This document shows positions 16,160 through 23,109 of a stretch of 23,200 bases of DNA, one piece after another. Location of the stretch: contig CAZART010000084.1 of assembly GCA_964487555.1 (NCBI GenBank), positions 1-23,200 on the forward strand. Reading direction: 5' to 3'. This DNA comes from CAZART01 sp964487555 (GTDB taxonomy: Bacteria; Bacteroidota; Rhodothermia; Rhodothermales; VXPQ01). Positions within the stretch are counted from its first letter, which is position 1, and every line of letters begins with the position of its first letter. The position numbers were made by a program, and so were the translations under genes. The notes beneath the pieces were generated by a model. That model was not told the origin of the DNA. It worked only from the letters and a program-made list of their open reading frames with translations, and did no database searches.

Positions 16160-16993
16160 ATGATGGATAGGAGTCGGTCTTACGCACCTGTTGCGGCGCT
16201 GTGCCTGCTGCTCTCGTTGGGGTGTACCAGGAGCGAGGAGCAGCGCGTTCCGGGCGAGCCGTTCTACCCGGTCTCCACAGATCCTTACTCCCAGTCATCG
16301 ACGGAACGAGACTCCCTGTTTTCCTTCCTGGTGGCCGTCGACCGGGAGACGTTCGATAAAGCTTTCGGTAGACTTGACGAACGGGACTTCACGCGCTACA
16401 CGCGGACGGAACAATTCGACGACGAAGAATATCTCGTCGCGTTTGAGGAACAGGTGACGCGTCACCAGGGATCGCCGTCGAACAGGAGGTTTGTTACGCT
16501 GGAACGGGATTCAGCCGGTGCTTTCGATTTCGGCTACTTCAGCCGATTCGTCTCACAGACGGTGGCAACATACGACCCGACGAATCTGGCACAGTATATC
16601 ATTCCCGACGATCCGGCCTACCTATCTGCGCGCAACCAGGACGCCTACCACTACCGAGCCCTACCCGACACCGTTATGTGGGATATGACGGCACGCGTCA
16701 TCGAAGTGCGCGCGCGTCCGGAAGAAGGTGACGGTCAGAATATTCGCCGCGTTCGGCTCTACGTCGATAAGGGCACCAACCGCCTGATCGCCATCTATCT
16801 CGAACGCATAGATCTGGCCATGTGGTATCGCGAAGAGAGTCAGTTCTACGTGCACGTTCGCCCGGCTCCGAACGGATCCTGGATTCCCTACAATACACGT
16901 TTTGAAACGAAGATCGGTGTGCCTTTTCGCCCGACCCAGCGCTTCCGCACGGTATCGACGTACTATGATTACGCCGAAAACGCGCAACATTGA
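16160..16993 (+). CDS. lipoprotein of unknown function
   Basis: A 277-residue protein I cannot assign to a named family. MMDRSRSYAPVAALCLLLSLGC is a lipoprotein signal, with Cys22 as the probable lipidation site (the -3 residue Ser is loose). The mature part is rich in acidic, aromatic and Arg residues and mostly beta-prone. Its second half (MWDMTARVIEVRARP, IRRVRLYVDKGTNRLIAIYLER, WIPYNTRFETKIGVPF) reads like a sheet-forming domain such as those in outer-membrane lipoprotein-sorting (LolA-like) proteins: 'conversion to another form, then slope and thickness' strands with VDxxTNRLIAI. That comparison is inference only. Start ATG 16160 is used; ATG 16163 is equally possible. Its stop lies only 9 bases from that of the convergent TPR gene. 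Confidence 0.72.
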   Translation: MMDRSRSYAPVAALCLLLSLGCTRSEEQRVPGEPFYPVSTDPYSQSSTERDSLFSFLVAVDRETFDKAFGRLDERDFTRYTRTEQFDDEEYLVAFEEQVTRHQGSPSNRRFVTLERDSAGAFDFGYFSRFVSQTVATYDPTNLAQYIIPDDPAYLSARNQDAYHYRALPDTVMWDMTARVIEVRARPEEGDGQNIRRVRLYVDKGTNRLIAIYLERIDLAMWYREESQFYVHVRPAPNGSWIPYNTRFETKIGVPFRPTQRFRTVSTYYDYAENAQH

Positions 16994-17002
16994 GACGTCG
17001 GG

Positions 17003-17686
17003 CTATCTCAAAAGCCCCTGCAAACGCTCGTGTCCGGCGACGCGGAGCAGTACGGTGTCTTGCCGTATGGCATTGGGATCGAGCAGATTGCTGCGCAGGC
17101 CCTTCTCCAGGATCGACGCTGCATCACTTGGCTGGTCCTTCTGGACGAACACTCGCGCGAGCTGGTAATAGGCGGCCGCCTTGGTCGAATCCAGGGCATG
17201 CGCGATGCGCGCGTAGGCTTCGGCACGATCGAGTTGTCCCAAGAGGGCTGCGTTCCACGATAGCCTGATGTGAAAATCAGCGTCCTCGAGAACGCGCTCA
17301 GCGGCTGCATCGAGTGCTTCGATCGCTAAATACCGATCGCCGTTGAAACGAGCGGCTTCCGAGAGAATCAGGTACGCTTCGCCGTCTTGTGGTTGGAGCT
17401 TTACGGCCTGCCGCGCGTCGAAGAGAGCCTCTTCCGGACGATCCAACGCCATGAGGATCTGAGCGCGGAGCTTCCGCGCTTCGCCGTCATCAGGAATCTG
17501 ATTCAGCACGCGATCGACACGCGCCTTTGCTTCAAGCACACTCGCCCCGCTCTTCCATGCCGTTTCGGCTCTGTTGAACTGCACGTCGAGCTCCGGAGGC
17601 CTGCGTTCCTGGGCCGTCGACGGCTCCGTACAGAGACTGCCGAACAGCAGCAGCAACACAATCAGTTGTCCCCTCAGCACGTTCAT
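17003..17686 (-). CDS. exported TPR-repeat protein
   Basis: A 227-residue protein with a signal peptide (MNVLRGQLIVLLLLFGSLCTEP to TAQ) and four to five tetratricopeptide repeats. Examples are EARKLRAQILMALDRPEEALFDARQAVKLQPQ, AYLILSEAARFNGDRYLAIEALDAAAE, SWNAALLGQLDRAEAYARIAHALD and AYYQLARVFVQKDQPSDAASILEKGL. The TPR fold binds other proteins; no partner is evident. A Cys within the signal (SLC) might make it a lipoprotein, but the following TEPSTAQ suits ordinary cleavage better. Start ATG 17686 has GAGGCGG about 5 bases upstream; ATG 17704 would add six residues. It diverges from birA and is convergent with the lipoprotein gene. Confidence 0.78.
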   Translation of the reverse strand: MNVLRGQLIVLLLLFGSLCTEPSTAQERRPPELDVQFNRAETAWKSGASVLEAKARVDRVLNQIPDDGEARKLRAQILMALDRPEEALFDARQAVKLQPQDGEAYLILSEAARFNGDRYLAIEALDAAAERVLEDADFHIRLSWNAALLGQLDRAEAYARIAHALDSTKAAAYYQLARVFVQKDQPSDAASILEKGLRSNLLDPNAIRQDTVLLRVAGHERLQGLLR

Positions 17687-17829
17687 CGATACCGCCTCAT
17701 ACAAATATCGTCGTCTCTAACGTTCATGCTCTTTTTGGTGTCAATAATCATTCCACTACACCCTCTGAGCGGCGTGCGCTATCTTCTGCCCGCGCATCGT
17801 TCATTTTACGCATCACCCCTGACCTCTGG

Positions 17830-18738
17830 ATGAAACACTCTGATGCTCGACTAGCGCAGGCTTCGGGCGCCGGCGCTCCGGACGCTCATCGCCGAGACGT
17901 CGATCCGAGCCCCGCTGATTCTGAGGCGTCGCCCCACGCCGTGGGACCTTCCCCGGCATTCGTCGAACATGCCCGCTCGCTATTGACGACACGGCATCTC
18001 GGGCGCGTGATTCAGGCCTTCGGCGAAGTCGATTCATCCAATTCGCTCGCGGCGGAATGGATCGAAAAGGGCGCACCGCACGGAGCTGTCGTCATCGCGG
18101 ACTATCAGATCCGTGGACGCGGACGGCTGGGACGTTCCTGGATTGCGGCTGCCGGTCTCAATCTAACATTCTCGGTCGTATTGCACCCCCATCTGCCCTC
18201 GGATCGCCTGGGCATGCTCACGATCGCCGCGTGCACGGGTGTAGCTCGGGCGCTCGACCGGTTTGCGAATCCGCTTCGTACGACGGTTAAATGGCCGAAC
18301 GACATCTATCTCGGTGATCGAAAGCTGTGCGGAATGCTTCTCGAGGCGAGCTGGAATGTGCCCGGGCGGAACCCTGCCGTCGTTCTCGGTATCGGGCTGA
18401 ATGTGAATCAAGATGAGTTCCCCGAGGAAATTCGGCAGGGAGCGACGTCGCTGCTGATGGAGACGGGCCGCATCACGCCACGCGCGGAGTTGTTCGCGGC
18501 CGCACTGTCGGATCTGGAGGATTCGCTGGACCGAGTGGCGGAAAACGAAGGCGACGTACGGCAAGATTACGTGGACCGGATGATGAGCCTCAACGAATCC
18601 ATCAGCCTTCGCTCTTCGACGACCAATCGCCGAGTCGAAGGTGTGGTCCGAGGCCTCGACGCGTCCGGCGGCATCATCATCGAATCAAATGCGCAACGCC
18701 GGGTCTATCATGCAGGCGAAATGACGCGCTCGGTTTGA
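17830..18738 (+). CDS. birA: biotin--[acetyl-CoA-carboxylase] ligase
   Basis: Activates biotin with ATP and attaches it to the carrier lysine of acetyl-CoA carboxylase, the entry to fatty-acid synthesis. The catalytic domain has the biotinyl-AMP loop GRGRLGRSW (96-104), KWPNDI (154-159), RKLCGMLLEA (164-173) and GIGLNVNQ, then the small C-terminal SH3-like domain (LNESISLRSS to VYHAGEM). The N-terminal DNA-binding wing-helix of E. coli BirA is absent, so it should be a pure enzyme. From ATG 17830 there is instead an Ala/Pro/His-rich stretch of about 40 residues without domain character. A GTG at 17941 would remove it and give a normal monofunctional ligase of 265 residues, so the start is uncertain. 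It is followed by coaX after 12 bases, an operon seen in many bacteria. Confidence 0.92.
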   Translation: MKHSDARLAQASGAGAPDAHRRDVDPSPADSEASPHAVGPSPAFVEHARSLLTTRHLGRVIQAFGEVDSSNSLAAEWIEKGAPHGAVVIADYQIRGRGRLGRSWIAAAGLNLTFSVVLHPHLPSDRLGMLTIAACTGVARALDRFANPLRTTVKWPNDIYLGDRKLCGMLLEASWNVPGRNPAVVLGIGLNVNQDEFPEEIRQGATSLLMETGRITPRAELFAAALSDLEDSLDRVAENEGDVRQDYVDRMMSLNESISLRSSTTNRRVEGVVRGLDASGGIIIESNAQRRVYHAGEMTRSV

Positions 18739-18750
18739 AACGTTTATAGA

Positions 18751-19518
18751 ATGGATAGTTTGTGGCTCGTTCTTGACATCGGAAACAGTGCCGTGAAAGG
18801 CGCACTGTATCGCGGCGAGTCGCTCGAGCACACGTTTCGCGCGACGCATGAGCACGCCTCCCTCGGCCCGAGCCTTCTAAGTGCCATCGAGTCGTCTTCG
18901 ATTTCGCGCGCAGGCTTCGCATCCGTCGTGCCCGCCACGTCCCATGCCGTGGTAAGGATTCTCGACAGTGCCGGCATCCCGCTGACACGCATCCGCCACA
19001 CGATGCGTCTTCCCTTTCGCCTCGGATATCGCACGCCGGAAACGCTTGGAACCGACCGCCTGGCCGCAGCTGCCGCGGCATGGATCCGTTTCGGCCGAGA
19101 TGCTCCACGGAGCGTCGTGGCACTGGATGCAGGTTCTGCGTTGACGTACGAGGTGGTCGACCGGGACGGGACCTACCGTGGCGGCACGATCGCACCGGGA
19201 CCGGGTCTTATGCAGCGTGCTCTCAACCGCGACACGGCCCAGCTACCTGAGGTGCCGTTGGTTCTACCGAATGAGCCCATCGGACAATCGACGGTCGAAG
19301 CCATTCAGGCCGGCATTATGTACGGCTTTATAGAGAGCGCTCGAGGCGTACTATTGCGAATCAATGAAGCATTGGGCGAAGAAGCCTTCGTCGTCGTGAC
19401 GGGTGGATGGGCCTCGATGCTCGCGCAAAACGTCGAACTCATCGATGCGGTGGAGCCGCATCTCGTGCTCGAAGGCGTACGCTTTCTGATGGGGATGAAC
19501 GAGCAACCTTCCCTATGA
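18751..19518 (+). CDS. coaX: type III pantothenate kinase
   Basis: First step of coenzyme A synthesis: phosphorylation of pantothenate. It has 255 residues, the family length. ASKHA-fold motifs are in order: phosphate-1 LDIGNS (8-13), GTDRLAA (100-106) with the catalytic Asp102, DAGSALTYEVVD (126-137) and GGTIAPGPGLMQRAL (144-158), plus VTGG near residue 216. This isoform needs a monovalent cation and is not feedback-inhibited by CoA (family knowledge). It lies 12 bases after birA and is surely co-transcribed. No terminator is visible in the 41 bases before the convergent yaaA stop. Confidence 0.94.
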   Translation: MDSLWLVLDIGNSAVKGALYRGESLEHTFRATHEHASLGPSLLSAIESSSISRAGFASVVPATSHAVVRILDSAGIPLTRIRHTMRLPFRLGYRTPETLGTDRLAAAAAAWIRFGRDAPRSVVALDAGSALTYEVVDRDGTYRGGTIAPGPGLMQRALNRDTAQLPEVPLVLPNEPIGQSTVEAIQAGIMYGFIESARGVLLRINEALGEEAFVVVTGGWASMLAQNVELIDAVEPHLVLEGVRFLMGMNEQPSL

Positions 19519-19559
19519 CCCGCCCCGCCTGCCTCAAGTCCGGTTTTTCGCGTTCTCCG

Positions 19560-20372
19560 TCAACCCTGTTTGACCAGTGAGATCGTGGTTGTACGAGATT
19601 CTTCATCCCACTGTGTGGCATCCGGATCGTATTCAAATCCATCGGGATGGGTCCACTCGAGCAGTGGCTCCAATTCTTCGAGCGATTCACGCACGATATA
19701 ATTGACGAGCTTACCGTTTAAGGGCTTGACGTCTTCGGTTACCGCATTACGCTTGCCGTTTTCTTTCACGAAGAAGTTGACACGAACCGATGTTTCATAC
19801 GTATGCTGATCCTCCCACGCGGCTTCATGAATCGGCGTCAGGAAATTCCAGACGAATGCCCCCTCGAGCGTGCGGTTGAGCACGGGGCTGATAATTGGGC
19901 GCCAGTACTCCGAGATCTTGCCGAGCCCCGGCACGACGGCATTCATCGGCAGCTTGTAATCGGGGATGAGATCGTCGGGCCGAAGGAGGCCGAAAAGGCC
20001 GGAAAAAATGATTCCGTTCTCGAGAAGGCGCCGCTGTGCACCGGTGGGCAATCCCGCGAAATCCATCGCCTTGTACATGACGCCGGGACTGTAGCGGTCG
20101 TGAGCCGACATGAGCGGTGCGTTGTAGATTTCCGAGTTGACGTCGATCGCTCGCTGAAGGGCCTCGCCTTTTACACCGAAGAGGTCTTCAAGACCCTCAC
20201 TCTCGGCGATCACTTCCTGAAGCCGCGCGATCAGCTTGCGCCGTTCGGAATTCAATTCGTTGAAGTAGTTGAACGTGTTCGACGTACGGTAATCGAACAT
20301 GTCCGGCGCAAATGGATTTCCGCCTGCCTGCTTGTCCTCAGAGGGCGGTAACAGTATCGAGAAGTTGGGCAT
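19560..20372 (-). CDS. yaaA: peroxide-stress protein YaaA (UPF0246/DUF328)
   Basis: A 270-residue protein of the YaaA family, which in E. coli lowers free iron and protects DNA during hydrogen peroxide stress and has a DNA-binding fold. Signatures present are FSILLPPSEDKQAGG at the N-terminus, NAPLMSAHDRYSPGVMYKAMDF, IFSGLFGLLRPDDLIPDYKLPM and a C-terminal GKLVNYIVRESLEELEPL. It is slightly longer than the E. coli protein, with an extra acidic tail (YDPDATQWDEESRTTT). It is preceded on the same strand by the YtxH gene, 45 bases away, and is convergent with coaX. Regulation is not visible. Confidence 0.9.
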   Translation of the reverse strand: MPNFSILLPPSEDKQAGGNPFAPDMFDYRTSNTFNYFNELNSERRKLIARLQEVIAESEGLEDLFGVKGEALQRAIDVNSEIYNAPLMSAHDRYSPGVMYKAMDFAGLPTGAQRRLLENGIIFSGLFGLLRPDDLIPDYKLPMNAVVPGLGKISEYWRPIISPVLNRTLEGAFVWNFLTPIHEAAWEDQHTYETSVRVNFFVKENGKRNAVTEDVKPLNGKLVNYIVRESLEELEPLLEWTHPDGFEYDPDATQWDEESRTTTISLVKQG

Positions 20373-20417
20373 GCGTGTCGTCGGGTGATCGGCAGCGTAG
20401 ACGTCGAGGTGTCGACC

Positions 20418-20756
20418 TTAATCTGCGGCCGAGGAGGATCTGGGCGAAGCGCCGCTACGAACCTCCCCGAGCAGCGCGTCGATGTCCTCGCGAATTTGTT
20501 GGGCTTTTTCCCTCGCATCTGCAACGAGCTGATCGCCCGTCTGACGAGCCTCGCTCCGGGCGTCGGACTGAGCGAGCTGCTCAACGAAGACGCCCAACTG
20601 GTCGGCGAGGTGTTCGAGCTGGTAGGCGACACGGCGTCGCAACTTGCGCCCTTCTTCGGGCGCCAGCAGAAGGCCCAGGGCAAACCCTGCTACACCACCT
20701 GCGAGCATGCCCCAGGCGCTTGCCCGAACTACAGTGCCTAGCGTGTACTCTTTCAT
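20418..20756 (-). CDS. YtxH domain-containing membrane protein
   Basis: A 112-residue protein with one membrane helix (about residues 11-31; SAWGMLAGGVAGFALGLLLAP) followed at once by the YtxH signature LAPEEGRKLRRRV. A long amphipathic, likely coiled-coil region (35-98; YQLEHLADQLGVFVEQLAQ, DARSEARQTGDQLVADAREKA) and a Ser-rich tail complete it. YtxH proteins are small stress-associated membrane proteins of unclear function. It sits upstream of yaaA on the same strand, perhaps as one stress-related transcript. ATG 20756 is the only start that keeps the helix. Confidence 0.8.
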   Translation of the reverse strand: MKEYTLGTVVRASAWGMLAGGVAGFALGLLLAPEEGRKLRRRVAYQLEHLADQLGVFVEQLAQSDARSEARQTGDQLVADAREKAQQIREDIDALLGEVRSGASPRSSSAAD

Positions 20757-20887
20757 AAGAAGGCTGTACGTCGAATGATGCAGATGTACCGGCGGTCACT
20801 CGGATCGCGAAGAGCCGAGCACGTGCCAAGATAACATCGATGACCACCCGGCACGACTTCAGACGGCACGCAATCAGGAAGAATGTA

Positions 20888-20927
20888 TAAAAAATAAAAA
20901 AGCCACCGCCGGAGGTCCGGCCGCAGC
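20888..20927 (-). terminator. intrinsic terminator of the COX24-type mini-gene
   Basis: On the minus strand, GCTGCGGCCGGA and TCCGGCGGTGGC form an 11-12 pair stem with two wobbles and one mismatch. It is followed directly by TTTTTTATTTTTTA. It lies 34 bases past the stop at 20961. A second small hairpin (TGCAGG/CCTGCA, 20932-20948) lies between the stop and this stem. Confidence 0.88.
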
Positions 20928-20960
20928 TTTCTGCAGGAAGAGCCTGCACAGGGAAGAATC

Positions 20961-21056
20961 TTAGCGAGTCTTCTTCTTATGCCGATTCTTCCGAAGGCGC
21001 TTTTTCCGCTTGTGGGTTGCAATCTTATGTCTCTTACGCTTACGTCCGCAGGGCAT
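20961..21056 (-). CDS. AURKAIP1/COX24-domain ribosomal mini-protein
   Basis: A 31-residue, extremely basic protein: MPCGRKRKRHKIATHKR, then KKRLRKNRHKKKTR. The pattern (G+KRKRHK+ATHKRKKRLRKNRHKKK) is that of the short AURKAIP1/COX24-domain proteins of Bacteroidota. These relate to mitochondrial ribosomal protein mS38 and mycobacterial bS22, which bind the small ribosomal subunit near the decoding site (family knowledge). The usual third residue Ser is Cys here. The gene is monocistronic, with its own strong terminator. Its leader (21057 onward on the minus strand) contains a perfect 7-bp hairpin at 21135-21157. It is easily missed because of its length. Confidence 0.9.
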   Translation of the reverse strand: MPCGRKRKRHKIATHKRKKRLRKNRHKKKTR

Positions 21057-21134
21057 TGGCTTTCAGTTATCTAGATCAAAATGGGTAGTTTTCTAACATT
21101 CGCCCTTTGCAACGCCGGGGTAATGGGCTTGTTT

Positions 21135-21157
21135 CGGACCCTACGACAGTGGGTCCG
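21135..21157. other. perfect hairpin between the COX24-type gene and the hydrolase gene
   Basis: CGGACCC and GGGTCCG pair perfectly (7 bp) around a 9-nt loop TACGACAGT. There is no U-tract on either side. It would lie in the 5' leader of either divergent gene, about 80 bases from the mini-gene start and 95 from the hydrolase start. Confidence 0.4.
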
Positions 21158-21252
21158 CGCGCGGTGGTTTCGGTTGGTAATAGCTAGAGTCCCCGCGTAT
21201 CTTCCTCGTGCTTGAGGCACCTTCCGACACACTGAGCCGTAAGTACCAAGGT

Positions 21253-22053
21253 ATGCCGAACCAGGAGTTCAGAATCCACGAAGAGCGCGGTTTTCGTTTT
21301 GTCGACGAAGGGCCCGAGTCGGATCTCCCGCCGGTGGTCTTGCTTCACGGTATGTTGGGGGATCTCAGCAACTGGACGAGTACGATCGATTTCCTCGCCG
21401 AGATGCAGTACCGCGTCATCGTTCCGGTCCTGCCGGTATACGGGCTGCCTATCAAGGAAACGAGCGTCCGGAGGCTCGCCGACTACGTCTACGAATTTCT
21501 GCGCGCCATCGACGTGGATCAGGCGACGTTGGTAGGGAATTCGCTCGGCGGGCAAGTTGCCCTCCTCTTCGTGCTCGATCATCCCGATCGCGCGGCCGCC
21601 CTCGTTCTTTCCGGTTCATCCGGCCTCTATGAAGCGGAGCTCGGTACGTCGACACCACGTCGTCGCGATCGCGAGTTCATCCGGGAACGCGCGGCGCTGA
21701 CGTTTTTCGATCCGTCCCATGCGACGGACGACCTGGTCGAGGAAATGTTCGGCATCATTAATGATCGCAGCCAGGTGGCGCGGCTGATCAAGATGGCGCG
21801 TTCGACCAAAGAGGAGACGGTGCGTTCGCAGCTGTCCAATATCGGCATTCCCACCCTCCTCGTCTGGGGTCGCAACGACTTGATCACGCCGCCCGAGGTT
21901 GCCGAAGAGTTTCGAGACCTTATCCCGCGATCCGAGCTACATTACATCGAACAATGCGGCCACGCTCCGATGATTGAGCAACCGGATCACTTCAATCACA
22001 TCATGTTCAATTTTCTACGTGAGCGAATAGGCACGGAGACCATCGCGCTGTAG
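21253..22053 (+). CDS. alpha/beta-hydrolase family protein
   Basis: A 266-residue soluble hydrolase with the complete catalytic triad: nucleophile Ser97 in GNSLGG (95-100), Asp209 in WGRNDLITP and His237 in CGHAPMIEQP. The oxyanion-hole motif is LHGMLGDLSNW (31-41). A cap region (about 125-185; RRDREFIRERAALTFFDPSHA) covers the site. It resembles MhpC/epoxide hydrolase or esterase-type enzymes; the substrate cannot be predicted. ATG 21253 has AAGG 5 bases upstream and starts just before the fold; ATG 21208 would add 15 residues. It stands alone between the ribosomal mini-gene and the structured RNA region, with no clear terminator after it. Confidence 0.85.
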   Translation: MPNQEFRIHEERGFRFVDEGPESDLPPVVLLHGMLGDLSNWTSTIDFLAEMQYRVIVPVLPVYGLPIKETSVRRLADYVYEFLRAIDVDQATLVGNSLGGQVALLFVLDHPDRAAALVLSGSSGLYEAELGTSTPRRRDREFIRERAALTFFDPSHATDDLVEEMFGIINDRSQVARLIKMARSTKEETVRSQLSNIGIPTLLVWGRNDLITPPEVAEEFRDLIPRSELHYIEQCGHAPMIEQPDHFNHIMFNFLRERIGTETIAL

Positions 22054-22302
22054 CCCTCAGCACCGACCGTTCGCGTCGGAGCCGTCAGTGAACTCTCGCA
22101 GTCTCCACCAAGTCTCGGATCCTACGGTCCGCACATATGTAGAAACCGTCACCAAACGCCGAGCGCACGGCTTCAACGAGTGACTCTTTAATTATACGTA
22201 AGCGTCTGATTTTTCATACATTTATGAATAAACAGGCTGCGAATCTGAGCTTCTTCGCTCGCCCCGGCGTTATTGGCACGGCAATTGGTGATAACACATA
22301 TG
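22054..22302. other. intergenic stretch before the structured RNA; possible promoter and palindrome
   Basis: No credible gene. An AT-rich patch TTTAATTATACG (22188-22199) could be a promoter core, with a weak TTCAAC (22172-22177) upstream. Next comes the perfect AT-rich palindrome TTCATA-CATT-TATGAA (22213-22228), which could be an operator or an early RNA hairpin. GTTAT/ATAAC arms near 22269-22295 may add a further stem. If the promoter is real, the RNA ending at 22424 would be about 220 nt long. Confidence 0.35.
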
Positions 22303-22424
22303 CCTTCGGGACGCCTCCTTTCCCGAAGGGAATGGTACAGTGACACATCTCTAGATCCTGTACCGCGGATTAACCTCCGCATGCCAGGCAGTACGTTTGG
22401 GTGAGCGTGCTGCCTGGCTTTTTT
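22303..22424 (+). ncRNA. candidate structured small RNA or attenuator leader with four consecutive hairpins
   Basis: Four perfect or near-perfect stems follow each other with spacers of only 4, 0 and 2 bases. H1 is CCTTCGGGA/TCCCGAAGG (22303-22329). H2 is GGTACAG/CTGTACC (22334-22364). H3 is GCGGA/TCCGC with loop TTAACC (22365-22380). H4 is GCCAGGCAGTACG/CGTGCTGCCTGGC (22383-22418), followed by six T. H4 is a textbook terminator on the + strand. It does not match the parts of 6S RNA, SRP RNA, RNase P RNA or common riboswitches that I can recall. The 5' end is not determined. The next gene starts 83 bases after the U-tract, so a premature-termination leader is the main alternative to a free small RNA. 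Confidence 0.6.
22383..22424 (+). terminator. strong intrinsic terminator (fourth hairpin of the structured RNA)
   Basis: A 13-bp stem with one G-T pair, a 10-nt loop TTTGGGTGAG and the U-tract TTTTTT (22419-22424). It lies 330 bases beyond the hydrolase stop, too far to be an obvious terminator for that gene alone. Confidence 0.92.
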
Positions 22425-22506
22425 GTTATATGAAGATGGAGGCCCGCGAACAAACCTCGATGCGCGGACTTCAAAAAACATGGCAGATTTAGCAAAAGGT
22501 GATACG

Positions 22507-22974
22507 ATGGTCCCCGTACGTACACGAGCCGCACTGATTGCTCTCGTCCTGAGCACAGCGCTGATAGGTTCCGCCTGTTCGCCCTCGCTGTCTCCGCTAT
22601 ACCGTGACTATGAAGTGCCGGAGGAAGGTGCGCCCATAGAGCAGCGCGTAACCACCGCCCTGGCCGACGCGGGGTGGGACACGGTACAGGTGGACGTACC
22701 CAATGCCATTACGACCGAAGAAAAGATCCTCAGTCACTGGGGATTGTATAAGGTGACGGCCACGCTCGAAGTCACTCCGCTCGGCGCGAATCATGTGCGG
22801 GTATTCGTCCATCCCTATAGACGCTACCTGACCGGCAGCAAGGGCAAGATTCCTTATCTCACCCCGCGACTGCGCTCAAAATTCTTGACTTCCTTGAATG
22901 CAGCCTTCAGAGAGCAGGGCTTGACGGTAGTTGGCACGCCTGTTGAAAGGGATGAGAGCGTGACCAAAAGGTAG
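22507..22974 (+). CDS. small lipoprotein of unknown function
   Basis: A 155-residue protein with the signal MVPVRTRAALIALVLSTALI followed by GSAC; Cys24 is the probable lipidation site. The mature part begins SPSLSPLYRDYEVPEEG, then a two-layer alpha/beta-looking region: QRVTTALADAGWDTVQVDVPNAITTEEKILSHWGLYKVTATLEVTPLG, then HVRVFVHPYRRYLTGSKGKIPYL and a helix LRSKFLTSLNAAFREQGLTVVG. I recognise no family. The start at 22507 is favoured by AAGGTGA 5 bases upstream, one of the few clear ribosome-binding sites in the window. ATG 22480 would put nine extra residues before the signal. It lies between the structured RNA and tmRNA. Confidence 0.72.
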   Translation: MVPVRTRAALIALVLSTALIGSACSPSLSPLYRDYEVPEEGAPIEQRVTTALADAGWDTVQVDVPNAITTEEKILSHWGLYKVTATLEVTPLGANHVRVFVHPYRRYLTGSKGKIPYLTPRLRSKFLTSLNAAFREQGLTVVGTPVERDESVTKR

Positions 22975-23070
22975 GCTGGAAAAACGGCCGAATGCCGCGA
23001 AGGCTTCAAACCAGGCTTCGCTGCAAGGCACGGATCGGAACAATGGACGCGTAGACAGGTTCATTTAATA

Positions 23071-23092
23071 GCGTCATCAAGGGCGATGACGC
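23071..23092 (+). other. hairpin just upstream of tmRNA
   Basis: GCGTCATC-AAGGGC-GATGACGC is a perfect 8-bp stem with a 6-nt loop, ending 17 bases before the tmRNA 5' end. It is followed by a weak pyrimidine run (CGTTCTTTCT), so it could end the lipoprotein transcript or form part of the precursor leader of tmRNA. Confidence 0.45.
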
Positions 23093-23109
23093 CGTTCTTT
23101 CTAAAATCT

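Noticed and set aside
22303..22424. Possible 6S RNA
   Set aside because: 6S RNA pairs its 5' and 3' ends into one long rod with a central bubble. Here the 3' end is used up in a local terminator hairpin, with separate hairpins before it.
22188..22556. 122-codon minus-strand frame across the structured RNA
   Set aside because: It runs antisense through four perfect hairpins and the lipoprotein start, with no recognisable protein features.
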